Below the pieces are notes generated by a model. It did no database searches. It was not told where the DNA came from and worked only from the letters and a program-made list of their open reading frames with translations. Positions 11,480-23,562 of a stretch of 64,000 nt of DNA are shown piece by piece. Position 1 is the first letter of the stretch. Every line of letters begins with the position of its first letter. Origin of the DNA: Amia ocellicauda (taxonomy: Eukaryota > Chordata > Actinopteri > Amiiformes > Amiidae); NCBI RefSeq assembly GCF_036373705.1, contig NC_089855.1, forward strand, positions 3,992,501-4,056,500, written 5' to 3'. Made by a program: the position numbers and the translations under genes.

Positions 11480-12060
11480 CCAGGCCACAGCCTGACTCAG
11501 AGATTATCAGTGGGGGGTTCAGTCCATGCCCAATGACAGATCAGAGACATCACTTCCTCCAATCTCCCTGAGCGCCCTGCTCTGAGACTCCAGGAGTCTT
11601 ATGAATGATCTCAAGTAGCTGCTGCTGAGGGGAACCCAGGGCAGAGCTTCTAGGTTTAGGAAATGTGCTTTAGAGTTGTTTTAGGTCATGGTGGGTAATT
11701 GGGTGCAGTGCTTCACAGGTTCAGCTCAGACCCGCAGTGTGTCACAGTCGAGTGAATGTCAGTTAATCGAAGTGGAAAAAGAACTGGGCAATTAAATTAA
11801 ATAAATACTGTTATCATAATGATAATATATACACCAGCTAACTTTGGTAGAATTTATTTTTTGCAAATGAACATGGCAAAGAATCATCTCAGATACAAAT
11901 AACCAATGCTTCTCCAAAACAAGATTAAATGACCTCTTACAAACAGATGGCTGACCTGTAGTTGCTCCCTCCTGTCTCATGGGGCTCCTTAGTCTCAAAT
12001 TATGAATGTAAGCTGTGCAACTGAAACAGGGTATATCAGGCAACCTCCTGGATCATTTAA
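11480..12060. repeat. OR-unit downstream block, OR1 copy
   Basis: This block contains TCCCTGAGCGCCCTGCTCTG, GTGGGTAATTGGGTGCAGTG and CTCCTGTCTCATGGGGCTCC. It recurs near OR2 (22318-22466 plus 23563-23960), OR4 (39455-39640 plus 44919-45300) and, inverted, OR5 (about 59990-60358), always 1-3 kb past the stop codon. It marks the edge of the segmental duplication that carries each receptor. No coding potential is evident. Confidence 0.6.
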
Positions 12061-12904
12061 TCAATGTAAGTTTAAATTAGTATCCATTATTTATTAGGCT
12101 TCATAGGTCAATTGCAATGAACTGAAAGCAGTACACTAACTGGAGATGAGACCATGTTTAGTACGTAGCTCCGTACTAATTAAGATCGCTGCAATTTACC
12201 CAATATTATTATTAATAATATTATTATTATATACCAAAAAATATGTAAAGTTGACTAAACTGTCTTTTTCTTGTAGTTAACCCAACTATTGAGGTTACTG
12301 TGTTCCGGTGTCTTTAGTATTTACTACTTTCAGTATAGTTGTCTTTTTTTAATGTTATTGAACACCGGGGTTTATTCATCAAGGGTTTTACACCGATTCC
12401 CTATTTCCGACACTATTTTCTGTATTTTATAAAATACAAGTGAAAGTTAACATGCTTAAGTCACTGCACATACAGTTCATTATGAGTAAAGTGCTTTTAC
12501 TGGAAGGTTAACATGTTTCATGCAAGTAAAATCAAAAGCCTATCTATTTAAATTGTGCTTGTAGAAATACACTAAAACATGATTACTGATCGAGATAACT
12601 TATTTTAAACTACAAGGGGATGTTTTATTTTGTTTATATGGATTAGCTGTAAAACATAAAAATGAAAGATTTCATTCAATTCTATACACTAGCTAATGTG
12701 ACATATTTAAATGTATTTAAAAAAATGTTTTTAATGGATTGTATGGATAGTGGGCCTCAAAGTTTGATGATGTTGATCAAGCCCTGCCCTGTGTGTTCTA
12801 CTGATAAGCTGCCTTGGCTGCTCATATTGAATACACATATATTTATATACTGTAACAATGGATGATCTTTCTATTTTCTAGACAAATTGAATCATTTTGT
12901 GATA
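12061..12904. other. Non-genic AT-rich interval
   Basis: No recognisable gene. Includes an ATT/AAT palindromic run near 12205-12235. Confidence 0.45.
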
Positions 12905-12979
12905 TACAGCTCTGGAAAAAATTAAGAGATCACTTAACATTGATTTCAGAACTTGGAGTGGTCTTCCAGAGCTGTATTT
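12905..12979. repeat. Mini foldback with CAGCTCTGGA ends
   Basis: About 75 bp, beginning TATACAGCTCTGGAAAAAAT and ending CTTCCAGAGCTGTAT. The inverted ends CAGCTCTGGA/TCCAGAGCTG and flanking TA are typical of small non-autonomous Tc1/mariner derivatives. It lies in the 3' flank of OR1. Confidence 0.5.
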
Positions 12980-13172
12980 TAAATAGGTTTAAGCCTGTAA
13001 GCTATATATGTATGTATATCTTTAAAACAGGTTCTGATTTGCATTTTCAATAGGGATTACACACAATTTTTTTTTTTAAATATAACACATTAATAGCTTA
13101 GAAACCCATTATGGACAATGGGATGAGGAAAACATCATCAACTGTGGCATGCATCATGGGGGTTTAACCCTT

Positions 13173-14135
13173 TCACTTGCTACCTGGGAAGATAGGGCTC
13201 TTTTTCAGGGTGTTCACCAAACTGTCTCTGATCTGTTTAGTCCTCAGGCAGTAGATAATCGGATTCATGAGGGCAGGGAAGACATTATGAATCACAGACC
13301 CCATGATACGCATGTCCACGGAGGTCCCAGGAATCCTGTAGGAGATGAAGACCCCTGCTGTCGTGAGGAAGAACACAGAGAGGACCAGCAGATGTGAGCT
13401 GCAGGTGGACACAGCCTTGGCTCTTCCAGCTGAGCTGGAGATACGCAATACTGACAGAAGGATCTTCACATAGGACAACACAATGAAAAACAGAGGAATG
13501 AGAAGAATACTCAGCCCAACAAATAAGACAACATAGCTGATTGAGAGAACATCTCCACAGGCCAGGCGTAGCACTCCTGAATAGTCACAGAAGCATTGCA
13601 GAACTCTATTGGGTCCACAGAATCGCTTTGTGAATGCCAGACTAAAAGTAAGGATTGGAATTAGGAACCCTCCCAGCCAACAAACAACTATGAGTTGAAA
13701 AGTACGCCTAACGGTCATCCTGGCTGGGTAGTGGAGTGGGTGACAGATGGCCACATACCTGTCATAAGCCATGAGCAGTAAGTTAAAGCTTTCTGTAGGT
13801 ACCAGAGCTTGAAAGAAATAGGTCTGGGTGAAGCATGCTGTGAAGGAGACAGTATGAGGAGTAGACCTGAAGACAGCTAGCATAGTGGGTACAGTGGTTG
13901 TAGAAAAGGCAATGTCAATAATGGCCAGACTACATATTGTCAGGTACATGGGGGTGTGCAAGCGTCTGTCTGCCGCCAGTATGCTAATAAGGAGACAATT
14001 CCCCAGTAAAATGAGGAGGTAGACTGTCAGGAACACAGCAAACAGGATGGCCTTGCTCTCTCTGTCCTGCAGTCCAGGGAAACCAACAATAATGAATTCA
14101 CTGACCATTGATCCTGTGTAGTTTGCATCAGCCAT
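13173..14135 (-). CDS. Olfactory receptor OR1, 320 aa, intact
   Basis: A rhodopsin-like G-protein-coupled receptor, expected to bind odorants at the cilia of olfactory neurons and signal through Golf. Seen in the sequence: an N-terminal glycosylation sequon (N5-Y-T), then VGFPGLQDRESKA before TM1 with its LLGN motif. HTPMYLTI lies in the first intracellular loop, a conserved Cys in SFTACFTQ before TM3, and AYDRYVAICHPLHYP after TM3. Cysteines in the second extracellular loop are FCGPNR and CFCDYSG. KAVSTCSSHLL begins TM6 and MNPIIYCLRTK ends TM7. Start choice: MADANYTG aligns with all paralogues. An upstream in-frame Met would read through the intron and splice acceptor (TTTTTCAG just before the ATG). 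963 bp matches OR2, OR4 and OR5. Confidence 0.93.
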   Translation of the reverse strand: MADANYTGSMVSEFIIVGFPGLQDRESKAILFAVFLTVYLLILLGNCLLISILAADRRLHTPMYLTICSLAIIDIAFSTTTVPTMLAVFRSTPHTVSFTACFTQTYFFQALVPTESFNLLLMAYDRYVAICHPLHYPARMTVRRTFQLIVVCWLGGFLIPILTFSLAFTKRFCGPNRVLQCFCDYSGVLRLACGDVLSISYVVLFVGLSILLIPLFFIVLSYVKILLSVLRISSSAGRAKAVSTCSSHLLVLSVFFLTTAGVFISYRIPGTSVDMRIMGSVIHNVFPALMNPIIYCLRTKQIRDSLVNTLKKSPIFPGSK

Positions 14136-14185
14136 GGCTGTTCTGAAAAACATCAGAAATAAGAAATAATCCTGCAATGAAAATA

Positions 14186-14188
<3 letters not shown>

Positions 14189-14273
<85 letters not shown>
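14189..14273. repeat. (TA)n microsatellite in OR1 first intron
   Basis: About 85 bp of nearly pure TA repeat directly upstream of the OR1 coding exon, after the string equivalent to AAGACATATA. OR4 has an expanded TA run at the same relative place (46602-46655), whereas OR2 has only a short ATAT. This indicates locus-specific expansion after duplication. Confidence 0.85.
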
Positions 14274-14275
<2 letters not shown>

Positions 14276-14882
14276 TAGCTTATATAAGACATGATAAGAC
14301 AAACATTGTATAATTAAATAAAACCCCAGCAGGCATACATACAATTAGTGGAGGCAAAATATGATCCCCCGAAATATGTTTCTCTTTATAGAATTTAAAT
14401 TGTCAAAAATGATGCAGATACTGAGAAAATACATCAAGTGTGTATTCTTGTACACAGTTGTCATGCAAACTATTTTTTTGTGTTCCTTAAATATGTATCT
14501 TATTTTGTATGTCTTTAAATCGTATTTTTAAAGTTTTTAAAATATATTAATCTGCAAACAATATTATGTCACATTAAGTAACAACTAAAGCAAGTTAAGG
14601 AAAAATATAATAACAGAGGTTACACACCCCCTGCAAACAAAATACAAAAAAATGTTACATAATCCTGAAATTGAAGCACATGTAATCAGTGATATGAGCA
14701 AGGGAAAAAAAGACATGTTACACACAGTTAACAATGTTGGGTTGCACAGTACTCTGTGGTGTATACTTTTGTATAATAACATTCTTAATTCTTTCTCTAA
14801 TGTGGAACATACTAGCTTCCTCACAAATAGTGTAATAATGAAAGATATTGATACGCTCTGAAGACGAATACAAGACACTTAC

Positions 14883-15010
14883 CGACTCTGATGGTCCAGT
14901 TAGACTGAAGCACTGGATTCAGCACCTGAACTGAACACAGAGAGCTTTATACCAGGTCCCAGTCCACTGGGGCTTTTACAGACTGTAACACAAAGGAATT
15001 AAAGCAATTA
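14883..15010 (-). promoter_or_regulatory. OR1 promoter and non-coding first exon
   Basis: On the minus strand: a homeodomain-like AATTAAAGCAATTA (14997-15010), then CCCAGTGGACTGGGACC, then a TATA box (TATAAA, 14946-14951), then a conserved exon ending CAGAGTCG at 14883. The splice donor GTAAGT follows at 14877-14882. The 14-mer is identical at all five OR loci and sits 45-47 bp from the TATA box. TAATTA-type sites are the known binding class of LHX2-like factors in OR promoters. Their use here is inferred. Transcription would start about 14920, with splicing to the exon at 14135. Confidence 0.65.
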
Positions 15011-15334
15011 GTTCAACTCATTAAGCTGTCACCAAGGACTGCAGTTTACATCACACAACATTTCTGAAGAAAAAACTGACATGGTGAACAGGAAACCTTT
15101 TGACCTCTTGACCGACATGCCACAGCTGTGTAGAGTACAGGGAAACGCTTCAAAAACGCTTCAAAAACGCTTCAAAGGGAAAATAGTCAATAGTTCAGGA
15201 GATGGTAATATACTGTTTAAAAAATACATTTAACCCTCTGTTGTATATTGTATCACAAGGGTTACAACCAGTTCTTGCTGCATAATACACACAAAAAGTC
15301 TTCAGTTCTGTATTTGCAGGCTGTTACTCCAGGA
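15011..15334. other. OR-unit upstream flank, OR1 copy
   Basis: This sequence (for example AACTGACATGGTGAACAGGA and CACAAAAAGTCTTCAGTTCTG) recurs upstream of OR2, OR3 and OR4. It is duplicated flank rather than a gene. Three copies of AACGCTTCAAA lie at 15145-15175. Confidence 0.5.
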
Positions 15335-15529
15335 CAGGGGTTCCCAATCTCTGGTGATGGAGGGCCTATTTCCGGAGGTTGCATTGGATGGGGGGGGCCG
15401 CAGAAGAAAGTGAACCACCGATGAAAACGAAATATGTCCCAAATCATAACTTTTTATTAACTTTAATTGTTGTTTCATTACTTCCCCCCAAATTACAATG
15501 TGCAATTTGTAACAGAAAATGTTCAGAAA

Positions 15530-18433
15530 CTGTAACAGTATAGTAAATGGTGGAACGACCTTCCCACCGAAGTCAATACAGCAGAGTCCTTGACCTCATT
15601 CCGACGCTTACTCAAGACACATCTTTTCAGACAGTACTTATAATATTAGTCCTTTTAACCCCCGTTAGATAGCACTTCACAGAGTTTTATTATGCTTCTT
15701 GCATTTTTGATTGTTTCCTCCTTGCTCCCTTTCCCGTAGCCCTTGACTGTGACCCTACATCTTGACAGCACTTAGCTTTTACTGTCCAGGATGTAGGACC
15801 TCACTTGCTGTACATGCCTGTGTAAATTGTAAATTGAAAGTGGTAAAATGTGTTATATTTTGAATTGCTATGTTTTATGTAAATTGAATTTGTAATGATT
15901 GATGCCTTTACTGAACTTTACAGGCCACCAAACTCAGATATTCAGAAAGGTGCTGCATTGTACAGTGTAATCAGGACTGCATGTAGGAAGGATGTGGCTG
16001 TTATAATGGGGGATTTCAATTTCCCAAACTTAGACTGGGAAAGCCCAGTGGGGACTACAGAAGCAGAAATAGAAATGGTTGAGATGGTAAATGACTCAAT
16101 TTGTCAAGGAACCAAACAGAGAGAGCGCATGTATTGACTTGATCTTTTCAAATGACCAAGATAGAGTCAGGGGGACAGTAGTTAGAGAACCAATGGCAAA
16201 TTGTGATCACAATATGGTTAGCTTTGAGGCATTCTTTCAAAAAACAAGGTCCAAGTCTAAAACAATGGTCTACAATTTTAGAAAAGCAAACCTTGAAGGT
16301 ATGAGATGGCACTTAGAAGAGGTAGACTGGAGCACACTGGATACAGAGTTAGTTGAAAATGGATGGTTATATTTTAAGAATATACTACTTGAGGCTCAGG
16401 AGCAATTTGTACCAAAACTTAGCAAATTGAGGAACAAAAAACACTGGCCAAAATGGTTTAATAGAGGTATGCAAAAATATATAAAGAGGAAGAAAATGTT
16501 GCATAGCGTATACAAAAGGGATGGCGATGACACAAAATACATAGAATATGTTGAGCTGCAAAGAGATCTTAAGAAAGGGATCAGGAATGCAAAGAGGGAA
16601 ATAGAAAGAAACATAGCTCTTGGAGCTAAAACCAATGCAAAGAGCTTGTTTCAATATTACAACAGCAAGCAGTCAATAAAGGAGGAGGTGAAACAGATAA
16701 AGGGCAAAAATGGAGGTATCTTGGAAAACGAACAAGATGTGGCAAATGTTCTAAATGAGTATTTCACAGAGGTTTTTACAAAAGAAAAAACAGATGACAT
16801 GCCACAGGTTGACAATCAGTCCAGTCAAACCCTAAGAGAGATCAGGATAAATGAGGAGGAGGTACTAAAGGGACTAGCAGAATTAAAAACAAACAAATCA
16901 CCTGGGCCAGATGGGATATTTCCAACAGTACTTAAAGAAATGAGGGAAATTATTCCAAATGACACTTAGAACAGGGGATGTGCCAACTGACTGGAAGACA
17001 GCAAATGTCATACCAATCCACAAGAAAGGGGACAAAACTGAGCCAGGAAATTACAGACCAATCAGTCTCACCTGCATCACCTGTAAAATGTTGGAAAAAA
17101 TGATTAGACAGAAAATAGAGGAGCATCTCAATGAAAACCATATTCTTGGAGATAGTCAACATGGGTTTAGACGAGGCAGATCATGTCTTACTAATTTATT
17201 AAACTTTTTTGAACATGCAACTGCAGCTGTAGATCACGTGAAAGCATATGATATGATATACTTAGATTTCCAAAAAGCTTTTGATAAGGTTCCACACCAA
17301 AGACTGATCCTCAAATTGGAAGCTGTAGGCATTCAGGGTAATGTAAGTAGATGGATCATGAACTGGTTGATGTATAGGAAACAGAGGGTGTCGATTAGAG
17401 GAGTCACTTCTAACTGGAGTGAGGTTGTTAGTGGAGTTCCACAGGGATCAGTATTAGGGCCTTTGCTTTTTCTAATCTATATTAATGATCTGGACTCTGG
17501 GATAGTTAGCAAACTTGTCAAATTTGCAGATGATACTAAAATAGGTGGCTCAGCAGATACAATCTTGGCAGCACAGGCTATTCAGAGGGACTTAGATAAT
17601 ATTCAGTTGTGGGCCGACACCTGGCAAATGAATTTCAATGTGGACAAGTGCAAGGTAATACATGCAGATAACAAAAATGTCCACTATAATTACACTATGG
17701 GAGGAATAGAACTAGATGAAGTAACGCATGAGAAAGACCTAGGAGTCTATGTGGACTCCTCACTTTCTCCATCCAAGCAATGCTAAGGTATATTGTCAAA
17801 AGTGTAGAATTTAAAACAAGGGAAGTAATGTTAAGACTGTACAATGCGCTAGTTAGACCTCATCTGGAATACTGTGTACAGTTCTGGGCATCACACTTCA
17901 AGAAGGATATTGCTGCTTTAGAGGCAGTTCAGAGGAGAGCAACCAGACTTATTCCAGGTCTGAAGGGAAAGTCCTACTCGGAGAGACTGAGGGACTGAAC
18001 CTTTTCACCCTGGAACAGAGGAGACTACGTTGGGACTTGATCCAAGTCTTCAAAATCATGAAAGGCATCGACCACATCAAACCAAATGAGCTTTTCCAGA
18101 TCAGCAGGGACACACGCACCCGGGGACACAATTGGAAATTGGGCTTCAAGGCATTCAAAATGGAAAACAGGAGACACTTCTTTACACTGAGAGTCATCAC
18201 AATCTGGAATAAACTACCCAGCGATGTGGTAGAAGCTGAAAGTTTGGGAACATTTAAAAATAGACTGGATAGGATCCTTGGATCACTTGGATATTAATGA
18301 ACATCAAACGAGCACGATGGGTCGAATGGCCCCCTCTCGTTTGTAAACTTTCTTATGTTCTTATGTTATTTAGTTTTCCACTTTGTTTTGCACTCATGTT
18401 GTAAGTCGCCCTGGATAAGGGCGTCTGCCAAGA

Positions 18434-18491
<58 letters not shown>
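15530..18491 (+). mobile_element. L2 LINE 3' end, split by a CR1
   Basis: The sequence starts with L2 C-terminal codons (TGGAACGACCTTCCC, the W-N-D-L-P region) and runs into the L2 3' UTR (CTCCCTTTCCCGTAGCCC) to about 15918. It resumes at about 18367 with the L2 tail GTAAGTCGCCCTGGATAAGG and an (AAT)n run to 18491. GTTCAGAAA occurs on both sides (15521-15529 and 18492-18500), a likely target duplication. The break matches the uninterrupted L2 3' end at 8990-9125, so a CR1 landed inside it. Confidence 0.75.
15919..18366 (+). mobile_element. CR1-type LINE, 5'-truncated, frameshifted
   Basis: Remains of a CR1-clade ORF2. The endonuclease end has YRPPNSD and IMGDFNFPNLDW (15919-16130). Then come a linker with NKSPGPDGI, and reverse transcriptase with [50 protein letters not shown] and the catalytic FADDTKIGG (17530-17550). 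The CR1 C-terminus includes LVRPHLEYCVQFWA and FFTLRVITIWNKLPSDVVE (to 18297). Frame changes occur near 16100, 16965, 17783 and 18000. The 3' end is TCTCGTTTGTAAACTTTC followed by an octamer tail (TTATGTTC)n, the CR1-style terminus. RT motifs are intact but the ORF is broken, so it is dead. Confidence 0.85.
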
Positions 18492-18586
18492 GTTCAGAAA
18501 GCGGTGGTTGAATGCTGGCTTGGGGTTCACACCAAACATCCTTGAGGGCCACATTTGGCCCCTGGGCCACATTTTGGGAACCCCTG

Positions 18587-19408
18587 CTCCAGGGTATCAG
18601 TCTAATAAACCAACACCAGGCTGCCACTTAGACAGAAGCTTTTGTTTCTCATTGTGAATAGGATGGCCCAGGAAACCCTGAGACACACTACAATTGAAAG
18701 ATGTTCTATGAGCTTTCAAGTTTTATTTGTTCAATATAGACCCCAAAGGGGACATTGCATGTTTCCAAGGGACAGAGAGCCTCCTTCTGCCTGCTTTAAC
18801 TAGTAAAGCTGTACTACATAGGCAGAGGGAGGGTCTGCTTGAGTGACAGTTCACAGCTGCCTATAGGCTGCTAAGTTAGAAAACGTGTTCATAAGTGTTC
18901 TCTGTTCTCTGTGAGTTCATGATGTCCCATCCCCCTTTTGGGTATAGTATTCTATTATTCAGGATTTGCACCCTATAATTTTAACCTGTTATGTGTCATC
19001 TCACGGCACACCTGTTGGTGGGGGTTGGGTTCTCTCTCATCAGCTTGGCAGCTGTGTCTCATGTAGGTGTTTTGCTCCAGGTATTTAGATGCACCTGCTG
19101 CGCTGCTGCTGTGCTGCTCTCACCACAGTTGCACCTCACCTTATTTACAGATTTCTTTAATTTATTTCAAATAGTTCCCAGAGCACCTCTGTGAGTTGGA
19201 GACTCCAAGGCTGTGAGTTGGATTCCTTGAGCAGCAGAAATTGACACATTAATGGTTACTCAACTCCTGACCAGTGTTGTTGTGCTGCAGATTCTGTAGT
19301 TGTGCACCCCGGACTCTCTTGTGCGGATGACATGCCCCTACTTCCATGACACCGGCGAAACTGCAGAAAGACCCAGATTTTTGTAATGCAATCCCCTGAA
19401 ATGGCTAT
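18587..19408. repeat. OR-unit upstream flank with foldback repeat copy 3
   Basis: Continues the OR1 upstream duplicon after the hAT insertion. The foldback repeat occupies 18735-18951 (TATAGACCCCAAAGGGG to CCCCCTTTTGGGTATA). 18970-19400 matches 47700-48080 upstream of OR4 by eye (shared AGTTCCCAGAGCACCTCTG, GGCTGTGAGT, GATGACATGCCCCT). No gene is apparent. The open frame at 18991-19194 lies within the repeat. Confidence 0.5.
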
Positions 19409-19739
19409 GGCAGGGGTCCCCAATAGGTGGCCTGTGGGTCACATCAGATAATGCAAAATGTTAATTTGTGGCCCACTTGTGGCCAGTGACAAGCATGCTG
19501 CTTCAAGCATCTGAGTTTTGTGTTGTTTTTTAATGTTTTGGAATTTTCAGATTCTCTGTGTATTGCAAAGTGAAATTACAAATAAACTGCAATACAAATT
19601 AAGAAGAAATTATAAAACAAAAACAAAAAAACACATCCATACTTCATTTCAATTTATATAGTATTTAAGTATTGTGTGTAAAATAATAAGGAATCCAATC
19701 CAATCCAATAAAAAGGGGCACCAAATCCATCCTATGTAC
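19409..19739. other. Possible hAT left end and AT-rich sequence
   Basis: CAGGGGTCCCCAATAGGTGG near 19409 looks like the left terminus of a second hAT element of the class at 15335. No matching right end was found before 19739, so it is a fragment at best. The remainder holds no recognised feature. Confidence 0.25.
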
Positions 19740-19823
19740 ATGAACAATATAACAGAGTAATACAATAAAATCATAATATAAACAGGGATGTGAAAATATA
19801 AACAATCACAGTATTAAACAATA

Positions 19824-20724
19824 CACTGATCAGCCATAACATTATGACCACCTGCCTAATATTGTGTAGGTCCCCCTTTTGCCACCAAAACAGCCCTGAC
19901 CCATCGAGTCACGGACTCCACTCGACCTCTGAAGGTGTGCTGTGGTATCTGACACCAAGACGTTAGCAGCAGATCCTTTAAGTCCTGTAAGTTGTGAGGT
20001 GGAGCCTCCATGGATCGGACTTGTTTGTCCAGCACATCCCACAGATGCTCAATTGGATTGAGATTATGGGGAATTTGGAGGCCAAGTCAACACCTTAAAC
20101 TCGTGATTCATCAGACCAGGCCACCTTCTTCCATTGCTCCGTGGTCCAGTTCTGATGGTCATGTGCCCATTGTAGGCACTTTCGGCAGTGGACAGGGGTC
20201 AGCTTGGGCACCCTGACTGGTCTACAGCTATGCAGCCCCATACGCAACAAACTGCGATGCACTGTGTGTTCTGACACCTTTCTATCAGAACCAGCATTAA
20301 CTTTTTCAGCAATTTGTGCTACAGTAGCTCGTCTGTTGGATCAGACCACACAGGCCAGCTTTCGCTCCCCACGTGCATCAATGAGCCTTGGCAGCCCATG
20401 ACCCTGTCGCTGGTTCACCGCTTTTCCTTCCTTGGACCACTTTTGATAGGTACTGACCACTGCAGACCGGGAACACCCCAAAAGAGCTGCAGTTTTGGAG
20501 ATGCTCTGACCCAGTCATCTAGCCATCACAATTTGGCCCTTGTCAAAGTCGCTCAGATCCTTACGCTTGCTAATTTTTCCTGCTTCAAACACATAAACAC
20601 ATAAAACACATAAAAATGTTCACTTGCTGCCTAATATATTCCACCCACTGACAGGTGCCATGACAACGAGATTATCAATGTTATTCACTTCACCTGTCAG
20701 TGGTCATAATGTTATGGCTGATCT
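19824..20724 (-). mobile_element. Tc1-like element A, core deleted
   Basis: Inverted ends: CACTGATCAGCCATAACATT on the left and ATGTTATGGCTGAT on the right, with TA before the left end. The transposase is encoded on the minus strand in pieces. The N-terminal helix-turn-helix is broken. SEHTVHRSLLRMGL and NWTTEQWKKVAWSDESR (20095-20277) carry the first catalytic Asp. A deletion then jumps to the C-terminal LQDLKDLLLTSW-type region (about 19850-20050), losing the second Asp and the NPIEHLW Glu. It splits the AT-rich repeat whose empty version lies at 2840-2990. Confidence 0.75.
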
Positions 20725-20943
20725 CCATATCTCAATATATAAGAAATATATTATCAAAACATCAAAATGTAGTTTAATATATATTACAATATATTGTAAT
20801 TTGTCTGGAAAATATATTATAGTATCTTGTAATATACTTTAAAATATATACATTGTTTTTGTATATTGTGATATATTTTGTGAAATACAATAATATATTT
20901 TTAAACATTAAATATTGAAATACATAATACGTTTTATATATAT

Positions 20944-21098
20944 TGTAAGGAGCACCGCTTTTCTCGGCTCTCGTTGTGGTTCCACCATGCTGTGCAGAAA
21001 TAACGGAGGAGACGCAGGACAAACCAACAAGAACTTTATTTGCGAACAGGCTTCTTAAGGCTGGACCCGGACTTCATTGACTAACTCAACTCTCTAGA
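20944..21098 (-). mobile_element. Truncated LTR, relative of 4702-5102
   Basis: TGTAAGGAGCACCGCTTTTC and the following 110 bp match the plus-strand start of the LTR at 4702-5102, that is, its 3' end in minus orientation, including the rc poly(A) signal ACTTTATT. Similarity stops near 21098, just before a Tc1 element. Confidence 0.55.
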
Positions 21099-21115
21099 AA
21101 AAATGCTGTAAAGTA

Positions 21116-22260
<1,145 letters not shown>

Positions 22261-22317
22261 TATATATATATATATATATAAATATATTGTAAACACTTCT
22301 AATATATGTGTGTTCAT

Positions 22318-22466
22318 TTAAAGGGGCCAGGCCACAGTCTTACTCAGAGATCATCAGGAGTCTTATGAATGATCTCAAGCATTCGCTACCGAGGGGAACA
22401 CAGGGCGGAGCTTCTTGGAGGAAAGAGGTTTTGGAAATATGCTTTAGAGTTGCTTTAGGTCATGGT
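22318..22466. repeat. OR-unit downstream block, OR2 copy, first part
   Basis: Matches 11480-11690 (AAGGGGCCAGGCCACAGTCT, GAGTCTTATGAATGATCTCA). It is interrupted at CATGGT (22461-22466), which reappears at 23563-23568 where the block resumes. Confidence 0.55.
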
Positions 22467-23562
22467 TGCAACGGCGGCGGGAGGGAAGGGCTAGCGGGGG
22501 CTTAAGTATCTGCTGAAAAATGCTGAGCCCCCCCTAAGCCCCCCCAAACCCCCAGTCAATTTGTGATGAAAAAAGATATATATGAAGACATCGCACTGAC
22601 TTACATGTAACAAAACTAAACTACGAAATCATATTTTTCATTTAAATAAGTGACTGTTGACCTTTTCTGCTTGTTGTGTGCAAGTGTGGCTGCATGTGCG
22701 TGATAACGTTAAGGTTAGTCTAGCAGTTTTGAAGTGTCGAATCGATTCGCTAAAAAACAATACGTTCGTAGGTTCTAGTGAGCTATTTAGCTGATTATGG
22801 ACCGCTTTACTTTTGTTGTCCCCAAAAAAACGAGGGAGAGTGGATGATGTCGGTGGTTATCCACAGATTCCTAATTCCAGCAATGTGAATGCTAACATGG
22901 TGGAGGACATTGTGATGCCAAACATGGAGGATAATGAGGACAAGGAGGACGATGAAGAAGAGGAAGAGGGGGTAACATTAGTGGCAGCGTGAGGGTTCCT
23001 CTTTGGCAGAAGACTCGGAGAGCGATAATGAGAGTAAAGGGGGGCAGAGAGAAGAATTAGCTTCCACAGCCATAGCTGCCATCACTGGTAAGAAACCTGG
23101 TGGTCCTGTGGATTGGTTTGCATAGGTTGATCATACCGTCAGCATTTAACCTATGTGTGTGTGAGTTCAGTGTTTTGGGAGGAGGGGGATGGATTATGTT
23201 TTGTAAGAGTACAGAAAGAAAACTTAAAAAAAAAAGTAAATTCACAGATACTTTCTGTGGTAAATATGATTTGGACTGTGATTGTTTGTTCATGCTTGTT
23301 CTCGTAAACGTTTTGTATGCATTTGATTTGTTCATTCTAAATTCACAGAATTAATTGTGCTTGCGTTGTTGTATAACAGGCTAGACATTTAGTAACGTGC
23401 ATTTCAATTATGTAGCCTAATAACCTGGGATCATTGAATCTCATTTTTCTGTAGTAATATTATTTGTTATTGTTTGTTGCGTCAAAATTCTTTAGCACCT
23501 GCTATAGACAATCCAGCCCGCCCTGTATGTCCCCCAATCATAATTCTCTGGTACCACTGATG
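22467..23562. mobile_element. Inserted element in OR2 downstream block, unclassified
   Basis: About 1.1 kb flanked by the direct repeat CATGGT; the uninterrupted OR1 block reads GGTCATGGTGGGTAATT at this point. The left end is G/C-rich (GGCGGCGGGAGGGAAGGG, GAGCCCCCCCTAAGCC), a style seen in hAT-derived repeats, but I see no matching inverted right end. A short frame from 22798 starts MDRFTFVVPKKTRESG and is followed, after a stop, by an acidic E/D-rich stretch (22915-22970), perhaps the start of a zinc-finger/hAT-type transposase. Classification is uncertain. Confidence 0.35.

Larger units (their letters stand above)
15335..18586. mobile_element. hAT-type non-autonomous element, containing nested LINEs
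   Basis: The ends are inverted: CAGGGGTTCCCAAT on the left and TTTTGGGAACCCCTG on the right. The flanks are CTCCAGGA (15327-15334) and CTCCAGGG (18587-18594), an 8-bp target duplication with one mismatch, as expected for hAT transposons. The OR2 flank at about 26380-26400 reads CTGTTACTCCAGGGTAACAG without the insertion, confirming the boundaries. The hAT portion is only about 15335-15529 plus 18492-18586. The rest is an L2 insertion. No transposase is present. Confidence 0.75.

Noticed and set aside
12943-12979. Intrinsic terminator-like hairpin
   Set aside because: The inverted ends are those of a small Tc1-type foldback element, and bacterial terminators are not relevant here.
14153-14344. 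Poly-isoleucine/tyrosine open frame
   Set aside because: It is the translation of the (TA)n microsatellite in the OR1 intron.
18366-18627. Poly-tyrosine and poly-leucine frames on the minus strand
   Set aside because: They translate the (AAT)n tail of the L2 element.
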